Of a DNA stretch of 43,681 nucleotides, positions 17,030 to 25,526 are shown piece after piece. This DNA comes from a bacterium (GTDB lineage: Bacteria > Cyanobacteriota > Vampirovibrionia > Gastranaerophilales > Gastranaerophilaceae), in assembly GCA_017482685.1 (NCBI GenBank), contig JAFUMP010000020.1, positions 1-43,681 of the forward strand, written 5' to 3'. The notes below the pieces were generated by a model that worked only from the letters and a program-made list of their open reading frames with translations, made no database searches and was not told the DNA's origin. The number at the start of each line of letters is the position of its first letter. Position 1 is the first letter of the stretch. A program made the translations under genes and the position numbers.

Positions 17030-17055
17030 AATAAGTGAAAAAAGAGGTTATAAGA

Positions 17056-17562
17056 ATGAGAACTTTAAGATATATAAAAACTGTTGCATTGACATTATTT
17101 TGTGCGACTTTATTAACAACAAGCAATCTATGCTTTAATACAGTTACAGCTCAACCTGTTGCAACTCCTGTTACTGACACAGTAACAACTCAAGAACAAT
17201 TCACAAATCCACTTGCAATAGTAGCTTCTCCAAAAAGTTTTTTGAACAAAACTGTTACTATGAATGCAAAATTTGATAAATTTTCAACATTAGGTCTTGA
17301 TTATAAGCCTGCTATGAAATCCTCAGAACAATACATTTCATTTTTAATTAAGCGTAACGATACAACATTTGATATTCCTTTATCTGAAATGAAATTGTTT
17401 TTAAAAAGAGAACAAGCTGAAAAGCTAATTGATTTAAAAACTAATGATGAAATAAGAATCACTGGCACGATTTTTTCTGATGCTTTAGGTGATCCTTGGA
17501 TAGATGTAAGTAATTTAACATTAATTAAGAAAGCACCTGAGAAAAAAGACGGAGTTAACTAA
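17056..17562 (+). CDS. Exported OB-fold-like protein
   Basis: The start is the ATG 8 nt after AGAGG; an in-frame GTG 21 nt upstream lies before the binding site and is rejected. The ~168-residue product begins with a long Sec signal (about 33 residues, ending TVTAQ). The mature part (~55-160) looks like an OB-fold: NKTVTMNAKFDKFSTLGL, a central region, then DEIRITGTIFSDALGDPWID and VSNLTLIKK. Such folds often bind ligands, but no specific one can be inferred. The stop codon abuts the start of the GH57 gene, so the two form an operon. Confidence 0.85.
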   Translation: MRTLRYIKTVALTLFCATLLTTSNLCFNTVTAQPVATPVTDTVTTQEQFTNPLAIVASPKSFLNKTVTMNAKFDKFSTLGLDYKPAMKSSEQYISFLIKRNDTTFDIPLSEMKLFLKREQAEKLIDLKTNDEIRITGTIFSDALGDPWIDVSNLTLIKKAPEKKDGVN

Positions 17563-20067
17563 ATGATGGAAAATCTTGAAAAAGATAAAGATAAAGTATT
17601 TTTAACTGTTCACGGACATTTTTATCAACCACCTCGTGAAAACCCATGGTTAGAAGCTATAGAACAGCAAGATAGTGCTCTACCTGCACACGATTGGAAC
17701 GAGAGAATAAACAACGAGTGTTATAATCCAAACTCTGTTTCCAAAATTGTTGATTCAAAAAATCAGATTTTAAATGTTGTTAACAATTATGAGTATATGA
17801 GTTATAACTTCGGCCCAACATTGCTTTCTTGGTTAGAAGAATATGCCCCAATGGCTTATGAACGAATTATAAAAGCGGATGTTGCTAGTCGGAAATTGCA
17901 TAGTGGTCATGGAAACGCAATTGCACAAGTATATAACCATATAATTATGCCACTTGCAAATGAAAGAGATAAACAAGCACAAGTTAAATGGGGAAAAAAA
18001 GATTTTGAATATCGTTTTGGTAGAGAACCAGAAGGTATGTGGCTTGCTGAAACCGCTGTTGATGACGACACTTTAAGAGTTTTAGTCGAAAATGGAATAA
18101 AATTCACAATTCTTTCACCTTATCAAGCACAAAGAATTAGAAAAGAAGGTGAAGAAAACTGGCAAGATGTAAGTTGGGGAAATATTGATCCAGCTCGTTC
18201 TTATAGATATTACATAAAATCCGCTCCAGGAAAGTTTATAGACTTGTTCTTTTATGATGGAGCAATCTCAAAATCTGTTGCTTTTGACGAACTTTTAAAA
18301 GATGGAAACAAATTTGTAAACCGTTTAAAAGACGGTGTTTCTACAATGCGTAACTATCCGCAATTAATAAACATTGCTACAGATGGTGAAAGTTATGGTC
18401 ATCATACTAAATTTGGCGATATGGCATTAGCTTATGCAATGAAACTAAAGGTCAAAGATTCGGGTTTTACTGTAACAAATTATGGTGAATATTTAGAAAA
18501 ATATAGAAGTGATTGGGAAGTAGAAATTAAACCTGTTTCTTCTTGGAGCTGTTTCCACGGTGTTGGAAGATGGTCGGATGATTGCGGTTGCTCAACTGGC
18601 GGACATCCAGGTTGGAACCAAAAATGGAGAAAACCGTTGAGAGAAGCTCTCGATTATCTTAGAGATGAAACTGTATCAATATTCAAAAAATGTGGAAAAA
18701 AATATTTCTTGAACCCAGAGCTTACAAGAGATAATTATATTTCAGTAATACTAGATAGAAGTGAAAGTAATGTAAAAGCTTTTCAAGAAGAATTTTTTGT
18801 ACCAGATTTAGACAATGAACAAAAAATTCTTGCAATGGAGCTTCTAGAGATTCAACGTCAAGCTATGTTAATGTACACTAGTTGTGGCTGGTTTTTCTCT
18901 GAAATTTCAGGTATCGAAACTGTTCAGATTATGAAATATGCAGCAAGAGTTATGCAATTAGCAAAATCTTTTACTAAAAAGGATTTTGAGCCTAGATTCT
19001 TGGAAATTTTATCTGAGGCAAAAAGTAATTTACCAGAATTCGGTTCAGGTAAAGATGTCTATGAACGCTTTGTTAAGCCTTCTATTGTTACTCCGAAACA
19101 AATAGTAAGTTTATGGGCAATATCTTCTTTATACACAGATATTGAAGATGAAGAAATGGTATATTGCTATAAAATAAAAAAACATTCTTATAAAAAAGTA
19201 GTTAAAGGAAATTCAAAATTAGTTATTGGTCATATAGAAGTCAAATCAATGGTAACAATGGAAAAATCAAATCTAATGTTTGCACTATTGCAATTCTCAG
19301 GCGGAGATTTTCATTGTGCAATTAAAGAATATTCTGATAACTTTATTGAAACAAGAAAGGAATTAATAAGAACTTATCTTGTTTCTCCACTTACTGAGAT
19401 TATTAGAACAATTGATAATTATTTTGGCAAAGAGTACTTTACGCTTAAAGATATTTTTATAGAAGAAAGAAGAAAAATTCTTCAAACTATGCTTAAAGGT
19501 AAATTAAAAAACTTTGCTAATACTTATGAATCAATGTATAACGAGGGCAAGGGCTCAATTTATCAAATGCAAACTCTTGGGCTTGAAATTCCAAACGAAT
19601 TCAAAATTTCTGCTCAATATGTTCTCACAAAACAATTTAATGAACTTTTTGTAGAATCTAAAGGCTTCTTTAATAACGATATCTTACAACAAGCTTCTGA
19701 TATTATTTTTGAGGCTAAAAGAATCGGAATCGATATTAATAAAGAACCTACAGCAAAAATATTTAGTAAAAAAATCGCACAGAATGTTAGTAGATTAGCT
19801 TATGCTCTTGATATTCAACAAGTAGATGCAACTTTAGAATTATTAGATTGTATAACAAAATTAGAATTGAGTGTCGATATTGCAGAAGCACAAAATTATT
19901 TCTTCTCTAAAATTGTCAACAATATTGAAGAACTGATTCAAAACATGACTTGTGCAGCTGATAGAGAACTTGTAACAATGCTTTTTGAAATTGGTGAAAA
20001 TCTAAATATAAACATGGATTATTACAAACAACAATTCAATAAAGCACTTGTTAGAGGAAACAAATAA
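17563..20067 (+). CDS. GH57-family glycoside hydrolase with DUF3536-type C-terminus
   Basis: GH57 enzymes hydrolyse or transfer alpha-glucans by a retaining mechanism. The catalytic region (~1-330) has the opening motif LTVHGHFYQPPRENPW (residues ~14-29), the presumed nucleophile Glu163 in GMWLAETAVD, and the presumed acid Asp274 in IATDGESYGHH. The long C-terminal part (~400-834) resembles the extension seen in cyanobacterial relatives. No signal peptide is present, so it probably acts in the cytoplasm on glycogen-like glucan. The start directly follows the stop of the OB-fold gene, with GGAG 8 nt upstream; a second ATG follows immediately. The substrate is not determined. Confidence 0.9.
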   Translation: MMENLEKDKDKVFLTVHGHFYQPPRENPWLEAIEQQDSALPAHDWNERINNECYNPNSVSKIVDSKNQILNVVNNYEYMSYNFGPTLLSWLEEYAPMAYERIIKADVASRKLHSGHGNAIAQVYNHIIMPLANERDKQAQVKWGKKDFEYRFGREPEGMWLAETAVDDDTLRVLVENGIKFTILSPYQAQRIRKEGEENWQDVSWGNIDPARSYRYYIKSAPGKFIDLFFYDGAISKSVAFDELLKDGNKFVNRLKDGVSTMRNYPQLINIATDGESYGHHTKFGDMALAYAMKLKVKDSGFTVTNYGEYLEKYRSDWEVEIKPVSSWSCFHGVGRWSDDCGCSTGGHPGWNQKWRKPLREALDYLRDETVSIFKKCGKKYFLNPELTRDNYISVILDRSESNVKAFQEEFFVPDLDNEQKILAMELLEIQRQAMLMYTSCGWFFSEISGIETVQIMKYAARVMQLAKSFTKKDFEPRFLEILSEAKSNLPEFGSGKDVYERFVKPSIVTPKQIVSLWAISSLYTDIEDEEMVYCYKIKKHSYKKVVKGNSKLVIGHIEVKSMVTMEKSNLMFALLQFSGGDFHCAIKEYSDNFIETRKELIRTYLVSPLTEIIRTIDNYFGKEYFTLKDIFIEERRKILQTMLKGKLKNFANTYESMYNEGKGSIYQMQTLGLEIPNEFKISAQYVLTKQFNELFVESKGFFNNDILQQASDIIFEAKRIGIDINKEPTAKIFSKKIAQNVSRLAYALDIQQVDATLELLDCITKLELSVDIAEAQNYFFSKIVNNIEELIQNMTCAADRELVTMLFEIGENLNINMDYYKQQFNKALVRGNK

Positions 20068-20110
20068 ATAGTCCTCTCAAAATCAAAAAAGTTCCTGAAA
20101 GGTGGATAGA

Positions 20111-20776
20111 GTGAGTCAAAACACTTTTGGTATTGATAAAAGCTGGATTGAAGCTGGATTAGATATTAATTTAATCAACGAAATTATGTCTATTATTGCA
20201 GAAAAACGCAAAGATAGAGAGATTTTACCTTCACAAAATGATGTTTTAAACGCCATAAAATTAACAACTTTAGACAATGCAAAAGTTTTAATTATTGGTC
20301 AAGACCCTTATCCAAGTTCTGAACACGCTCATGGACTAGCCTTTTCTAGTTTGTCACCAAAAACCCCAGCAAGTTTAAAAAATATATTTAAAAAACTAAA
20401 AGAAGATTTTCCTGATGGTAAATATAATTCAAACACACTTACAGAATGGGGGAAACAGGGTGTAATTCTTTTAAACACTGCTCTTACATTTGAAGGTAAA
20501 GATACAAAACTTTTAAAAGAACATACGAAACTTTGGGAGCCTGTAATTAAAAATATTTTTGATATTTTAATAAAAAGAAATAAACCACTTGTAGTTATGC
20601 GCTGGGGAAATTACGCACAAACTATTGGAGAGTGTTTTACAAATAAACCTAACATTTACCCCCTAGATACAACCCATCCGTCACCTTTTTCTGCTAGAAA
20701 TGGTTTTCTAACCTGTAACCATTTCAAAAAATGTAACGAAATACTAGGTGAAAACGCTATTTGTTGGAACACTTAG
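20111..20776 (+). CDS. ung: Uracil-DNA glycosylase, family 1
   Basis: Removes uracil from DNA to start base-excision repair. The start is taken at GTG 20111, 5 nt after AAAGGTGG; an in-frame GTG at 20102 lies inside that site. The ~221-residue product has the water-activating GQDPYP motif, the uracil pocket (GLAFSS), VILLNTALT, and HPSPFSARNGF. The usual family sequence is HPSPLSA, so the Leu is Phe here. The gene is 43 nt downstream of GH57 and convergent with the uridine-kinase-like gene. Confidence 0.93.
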   Translation: MSQNTFGIDKSWIEAGLDINLINEIMSIIAEKRKDREILPSQNDVLNAIKLTTLDNAKVLIIGQDPYPSSEHAHGLAFSSLSPKTPASLKNIFKKLKEDFPDGKYNSNTLTEWGKQGVILLNTALTFEGKDTKLLKEHTKLWEPVIKNIFDILIKRNKPLVVMRWGNYAQTIGECFTNKPNIYPLDTTHPSPFSARNGFLTCNHFKKCNEILGENAICWNT

Positions 20777-20794
20777 ACTTTAAATAAATTAAAC

Positions 20795-21655
20795 TTAGGC
20801 AAAATACAATTCTTGAACGATACCAATAATTTTATTTAAGAAATTCTTGTATAAAATCCTATCAGCAGCACCAGAAAGAATAATATCAGCACATTCCTTA
20901 CAAGGTCTAATATGAACTTCTGCTTTTGAATTTGCATTTGCATAAATATGCTCAGCAGAATCTCCAAGCCCTCTTTCAGTTGCACGCACAAAAAATCTAT
21001 CACGTTTTATATTTTCTGGAATATCAACATAAATCTTGAAATTAAATGCGTCTTTTACTTTATCTGTAAGCGTAAAAAGACCTTCCGAAATAATAACTTT
21101 GGAAGGTTTTGCTAATGTATAATTATCATGTCGAATTGCTGTACCACTCATGTCATATTTAGGTAAATAAGTAGATTTACCAGCTAACAATTCTTTAATA
21201 TGTTTACTCATTAATTCTAATTCAAGAGCTTCTGGAACATCTAAATCATAGTTTTTTGCAAACTCAGAAAAACTACCAGCTGCTTTGACCATTTCTGAAC
21301 GATCATAATAATAATCGTCTGTATTTACACGAGTAATAACATCATTAATGCCAAACTCTGTAGCAAAAGATTCAATAGTATCAATTAAATCCTTTGTTAT
21401 TGTAGACTTTCCACTAGCAGTTTCTCCTGCAATACCAATCGATGCTGGCATTTTAATTCTTCCAGACAAATAACCTACAATCTTTTTTATAACAAAAGGA
21501 TTATATGCCAATAAAACAGAATTAGGAGTTTTCAATTCTGTTTCAAAAACATTATTCAAATAATTCTCAAGCTCATCACATACTTCTGTTGGTCTTGTTA
21601 TATACTGTGATTCTAGTTGATTTTGTTTAGTTGTATTTAATAAATTTTGTATCAT
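20795..21655 (-). CDS. Uridine kinase / phosphoribulokinase-family P-loop kinase
   Basis: The 286-residue product has a ~80-residue N-terminal extension, a Walker A motif GIAGETASGKST (~93-104), and the family region TDDYYYDRSEM near residue 140 with NYDLDVPEALELEL after it. A further conserved part is KVIISEGLFTL, then a basic RDRFFVRATERG segment. These fit uridine/cytidine kinases that phosphorylate nucleosides for salvage; the N-terminal extension is not typical. A TATAAT lies about 30 nt upstream of the ATG. The substrate could also be another small hydroxyl compound. Confidence 0.75.
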   Translation of the reverse strand: MIQNLLNTTKQNQLESQYITRPTEVCDELENYLNNVFETELKTPNSVLLAYNPFVIKKIVGYLSGRIKMPASIGIAGETASGKSTITKDLIDTIESFATEFGINDVITRVNTDDYYYDRSEMVKAAGSFSEFAKNYDLDVPEALELELMSKHIKELLAGKSTYLPKYDMSGTAIRHDNYTLAKPSKVIISEGLFTLTDKVKDAFNFKIYVDIPENIKRDRFFVRATERGLGDSAEHIYANANSKAEVHIRPCKECADIILSGAADRILYKNFLNKIIGIVQELYFA

Positions 21656-21755
21656 AAAAGCAAATCTTTATTCTTCCTTTGTCTATTATACACAATTCAA
21701 AACAAAAAAAAAGTTTTTTTTGCTAGATATTAAGCACATCTTTACAAAAATAAAT

Positions 21756-21795
21756 AAAAAAATAAAGGAATAAAAATTTATTCCTTTATTTTTTT
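21756..21795 (-). terminator. Terminator overlapping the end of the 133-aa gene
   Basis: A 19-bp AT-rich inverted repeat (21756-21774 with 21777-21795, core TAAAGGAATAAA) includes the stop codon and final Lys codons of the gene. T-rich sequence follows on the minus strand. Confidence 0.65.
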
Positions 21796-22187
21796 AAACT
21801 CAATTGTTCTTCTAACCACAAAGCAATATTTGTATAATAATTTAACTCATCACATCTAGTTTTTTCACACAAATCTCTCCAAATGGTTTTAGCTTCTTTT
21901 AAATCTTTAAAAGAAAATTTATACATTGGTTCTTTTTCTTCTTTTATATTGACAACAACCGAATTTTCTTGTGGTAATAAAGAAAATGACTGAATCCTTT
22001 GAAGAACTTCAGTCATTTTCTCTTTAATAGCTAATCCTTGTGAATCAATTATTACATCAATAAATTTAGTATTTGCCAACTTTTCCTTGCAACGACTAAT
22101 CTCTGATGCATTATAATGCATATAACCTTGACTTCTGACTTGTAACGCTTTGAAGTTTGTATTTTTTTGCACGTTATTTACACGCAT
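21786..22187 (-). CDS. Hypothetical protein (133 aa)
   Basis: Not recognised. No signal peptide; mixed helix/strand composition with two segments (KFIDVIIDSQGLAIKEKM; ENSVVVNIKEEKEPMYKFSF) and a C-terminal helix. The N-terminus MRVNNVQKNTNFKAL has an NTNFKAL motif that resembles NMTFQGV near residue 51 of the 653-residue repeat protein. Strong AAGGAGG binding site and an extended -10 promoter support it as a real gene, divergent from polA. Confidence 0.75.
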   Translation of the reverse strand: MRVNNVQKNTNFKALQVRSQGYMHYNASEISRCKEKLANTKFIDVIIDSQGLAIKEKMTEVLQRIQSFSLLPQENSVVVNIKEEKEPMYKFSFKDLKEAKTIWRDLCEKTRCDELNYYTNIALWLEEQLSLKK

Positions 22188-22208
22188 ACACTTTTCCTCC
22201 TTCAGAGC

Positions 22209-22236
22209 ATTATATCAAATTAAATCATTAAATCAA
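22209..22236 (-). promoter_or_regulatory. Promoter of the 133-aa gene
   Basis: On the minus strand: TTGATT, 16 nt, TATAAT with TG one base before it. Confidence 0.65.
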
Positions 22237-22256
22237 GTTTATTTTTACTTCTTGCA

Positions 22257-22265
22257 TGATATAAT
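22257..22265 (+). promoter_or_regulatory. Extended -10 promoter of polA
   Basis: TGATATAAT (TG-n-TATAAT) about 27 nt before the ATG, followed by GGGAG. No good -35 is visible, consistent with extended -10 use. Confidence 0.6.
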
Positions 22266-22291
22266 ATTATCAATAGATATGGGAGTATTAT

Positions 22292-24976
22292 ATGTCAGAT
22301 AAAAAAACTTTAGTATTAATAGATGGTCATGCTTTGGCTTTTCGTCAATATTATGCATTAGAAAGAACTGGAATGAAAAATTCAGAAAATCAACCGACTT
22401 GGGCTGTTTATGGATTCTTCAAAGCTATATTTGACTTACTTTCCCGTATAAAACCAGATTTTATCGCTGTTACATTTGACGTTGGACGTCAAACTTTTCG
22501 TGTTGAAAAATACGAAGAATATAAAGCAAATCGAGAAGCCATGCCTGATACTTTGCGTTCTCAAATAGGAGTAATTGTAGAAGGGTTACAGGCTTTTGAC
22601 ATCCCCATTTACACAAAAGAAGGCTACGAAGCTGATGATGTAATTGGTACAATTTCAAGAATCGCATCAGAAAGCGGAAGCCACACTTTAATCCTAACTG
22701 GAGACCAAGATAGCTTTCAATTAATTGACAAGGAAGGGATGGTAAAAGTGCTTATCCCTTCAAAAGGAGAATTAGTAGAATACAACTGGGACAAAGTTTA
22801 TGAAAAATTAGGAGTATATCCAAACCAAGTCATTGACTATAAAGGGCTTCGTGGTGATACATCTGATAATATCCCTGGAATACGTGGCATAGGAGAAAAA
22901 ACTGCCCAAAAACTTTTGAGCAGGTATGCGAACTTAGAAGAACTTTTAGCTGATTGCGAAAATATTCCTGAAAACGCAATCAGAGAAAAAATTTGTACCC
23001 AAAAAGATACAGCAATCCTTTCTAAAGAACTTGCAACTATTATTCGTAATGTAGATATAAATTTTGATATCGAAAAAGCAACTGTTACTTTGCCTCAAAT
23101 TAATAAAGTTTCTGATTTCTTAAGAAAAATGCAGTTTTATACTTTTATCAAAAACATTGATAAAATACTTGCATCATTTAATTCAACAGAAGTTTCTGCT
23201 GGCGAAAATTTAAGCCTTTTTGCGCAGCCTCAACAGATTTCAGGAGAATCTGTTCAACAGAACTTATTTACACAAGCTATAAAAGAAACTGTGGACGATT
23301 CTGATATCGAATATACAGTTATTAATTCAGATAATGTAGACAAAATAATAACAGAATTAAGCTCTTCAAAACGTATTGGAATCAAATATTACTCAAAAGA
23401 TGATGAAATTACTCATATTGGAGTTTCAAACGGTAAAAACTACTTTTTCCCACAAGAATTTGTTGAAAAGCTAAAACCAATTATAGAAAGCAAGGAAGTA
23501 AAAAAAGTTGGATTTGACATTAAATCTGATTATAATTTGCTTTTAAACAAAGGGGTTTCACCAAAAGGCTTGGAATATGATGTACTTCTTGCTAGCTATG
23601 TAAAAGATCCAAATCGTAAGCATACAATTGATGCTCAAGCTTTGGATTTCTTAAACCATATTCTTGCAAAACCTGATGATATCCAAAAGTTTGCTTGTGA
23701 TGAAGCAGAAACTATTTTGAAACTTTATGATTATTGGACAAATAATTTAGAAGAGGCAGAACAAAAACTTGTTAAAGATATCGAGCTTCCTTTGACAGAA
23801 GTGCTTGCCAAAATGGAATACACTGGTGTTGCAATTGATTGTGAGTATTTAAAAGAGCTTTCTAGCTATATGACAGAAAAGCTTGCTGAGCTTGAAGATT
23901 TTATTTATCAGCTTGCAGGAGAGCCTTTCAATATAAACTCTCCAAAACAAGTTGCAGAAGTGCTTTTTGATAAATTAGAGCTTAAATCTAAAAAGAAAAA
24001 ATCACGTTCTACAAGCGCTGAAGTATTAGAAGAATTAGCAGAAGAATATGAAATATGTGATTACATACTTCAACACCGTAAATTCTCCAAGCTAAAATCT
24101 ACTTATACAGACGTTTTACCAACTCTTATAAGTAAACGTGATGGAAGGATTCATACAACATACAATCAAGCTTTGACTGTAACAGGTAGGCTTTCTTCTT
24201 CTAATCCAAATTTACAAAATATTCCGATAAGAAGCGAAGAAGGTAATAAAATTCGTTCAGCATTTTGTGCACAAAATGCTGATAGCTTAATTCTTTCAGC
24301 GGATTATTCACAGATTGAATTAAGATTATTAGCACATGTTTCAAAAGACGAGAATCTTATACACGCATTCACTTCAGGTGAGGATGTTCATACAATGACA
24401 GCATCAAAAGTCTTTGGCGTAGGAATAAATGAAGTTACAAAAGAGATGCGTAGAAAAGCAAAAGCTGTAAACTTTGGTATCGTATATGGCCAATCTAAAT
24501 ATGGCCTAGCCAAAAATTTAGGAATTTCAAATGCTGAAGCTCAAGAATTCATTGATAAATACTTTGAACATTATCCAGGCGTAAAACAGTATATGGAAGA
24601 TAAAAAACAGTTTGCAAACCAAAATGGCTACGTAGAAACTATTTTTGGTCGCAAGCGTTATTTAGCATCAGAGCTAATGAGTCCAAACTTCCAGATTCGA
24701 GAGTTTGCTCAAAGGGCTGCTATAAATCAACCGCTTCAAGGTACAGCTGCTGATTTAATCAAAATGGCAATGATTGAAATAGACAAACAATTACAAACTC
24801 AGGAACTAAATACCAAAATGATTATGCAAGTACATGACGAACTTGTATTTGAAGTTCCACAAGAAGAGCTTGAAATCGTAAAAGCTCTCGTACTAAAAGC
24901 AATGGAACTTAATCAACCTTTAAGCGTTCCTTTAGAAATCGATATAAACTGTGGTACCTCTTGGAAAGAGGGGTAA
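22292..24976 (+). CDS. polA: DNA polymerase I
   Basis: Repair and Okazaki-fragment polymerase, 894 residues. The 5'-3' nuclease (~1-290) has LVLIDGHALAFR, YEADDVIGTI, LTGDQDSFQL and GDTSDNIPGIRGIG. The 3'-5' exonuclease-like domain (~330-500) appears degenerate: the expected FDTET-type first motif reads IGIKYYSKDDEITH and the last motif is CDEAETILKLYD. The polymerase domain (~510-894) is intact, with SADYSQIELRLLAH, RRKAKAVNFGIVYGQ and MQVHDELVFEV. So nick translation is probably kept and proofreading lost. Downstream is a MITE-like element, and 24977-25004 is itself a perfect palindrome that could act as a terminator. Confidence 0.95.
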   Translation: MSDKKTLVLIDGHALAFRQYYALERTGMKNSENQPTWAVYGFFKAIFDLLSRIKPDFIAVTFDVGRQTFRVEKYEEYKANREAMPDTLRSQIGVIVEGLQAFDIPIYTKEGYEADDVIGTISRIASESGSHTLILTGDQDSFQLIDKEGMVKVLIPSKGELVEYNWDKVYEKLGVYPNQVIDYKGLRGDTSDNIPGIRGIGEKTAQKLLSRYANLEELLADCENIPENAIREKICTQKDTAILSKELATIIRNVDINFDIEKATVTLPQINKVSDFLRKMQFYTFIKNIDKILASFNSTEVSAGENLSLFAQPQQISGESVQQNLFTQAIKETVDDSDIEYTVINSDNVDKIITELSSSKRIGIKYYSKDDEITHIGVSNGKNYFFPQEFVEKLKPIIESKEVKKVGFDIKSDYNLLLNKGVSPKGLEYDVLLASYVKDPNRKHTIDAQALDFLNHILAKPDDIQKFACDEAETILKLYDYWTNNLEEAEQKLVKDIELPLTEVLAKMEYTGVAIDCEYLKELSSYMTEKLAELEDFIYQLAGEPFNINSPKQVAEVLFDKLELKSKKKKSRSTSAEVLEELAEEYEICDYILQHRKFSKLKSTYTDVLPTLISKRDGRIHTTYNQALTVTGRLSSSNPNLQNIPIRSEEGNKIRSAFCAQNADSLILSADYSQIELRLLAHVSKDENLIHAFTSGEDVHTMTASKVFGVGINEVTKEMRRKAKAVNFGIVYGQSKYGLAKNLGISNAEAQEFIDKYFEHYPGVKQYMEDKKQFANQNGYVETIFGRKRYLASELMSPNFQIREFAQRAAINQPLQGTAADLIKMAMIEIDKQLQTQELNTKMIMQVHDELVFEVPQEELEIVKALVLKAMELNQPLSVPLEIDINCGTSWKEG

Positions 24977-24984
24977 ATAATACA

Positions 24985-25477
24985 TTTTACATAAAATGTA
25001 TTATGAATATGCATTTATATTATATTGCCACTTTTTTGTACCGGCAAAAAAGTGGCACAAAAAACCTCGTGCGCTATAGCTTCACTCATTAATCAATTGT
25101 AGCAATCGAGCTAAGCAAGTGAACTCGTGCCTACGGCACTCAAACAGCACTTGCTCTGTTGTTCTCTCTTACACATTGATTATTCGTTACGCTAGGCGCA
25201 CAAAATTTACTAACAAGCCGAGCACTGTTTGAAGCACGAAGTGCAAGTTTGCGAGGCAAAAAAGTGCGGGCTTGCCCGCTTAATTATAAACGGCTGAACG
25301 AAGTGAAGACGTAGAAACATTGCGTCTTTCTTTATTTTCTTTGGTACTTTCTTTTGGTTTCTTTGCTCGCAAGAAAGAAACAAAAGAAAGTACTAAGCTA
25401 AAAAGTGAGTTATATTGATAGATTCTGAATCAAGTTCAGAATGACAAATTGATTCCAATAATACATTTTATGTAAAA
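24985..25477. mobile_element. MITE-like non-coding element with 20-bp terminal inverted repeats
   Basis: TTTTACATAAAATGTATTAT (24985-25004) and its exact reverse complement (25458-25477) flank 493 bp with no open frame of note. A direct 14-bp repeat (AATAATACATTTTA) also occurs at 24976 and 25457. The interior is GC-richer than the genes and packed with hairpins: a 13-bp perfect stem TGCCACTTTTTTG at 25026-25057, GCGGGC at 25266-25279, a 20-bp stem starting GTACTTTCTTTT at 25344-25393, and ATTCTGAA at 25422-25442. It occupies the whole polA-purA gap. Mobility is inferred; no target duplication is clear. Confidence 0.55.
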
Positions 25478-25504
25478 CAAACCTATAAAAGTTTTAAAAA
25501 AATA

Positions 25505-25526
25505 AAAACGGGATTTCTCCCGTTTT
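25505..25526 (-). terminator. Rho-independent terminator of purA
   Basis: AAAACGGGA, loop, TCCCGTTTT; on the minus strand followed by TTATTTTTTT. The stem overlaps the first bases of the purA stop codon. Confidence 0.8.

Noticed and set aside
25005-25457. Remnant transposase or coding sequence inside the MITE-like element
   Set aside because: All six frames are broken by stops within short distances; hairpins explain the composition.
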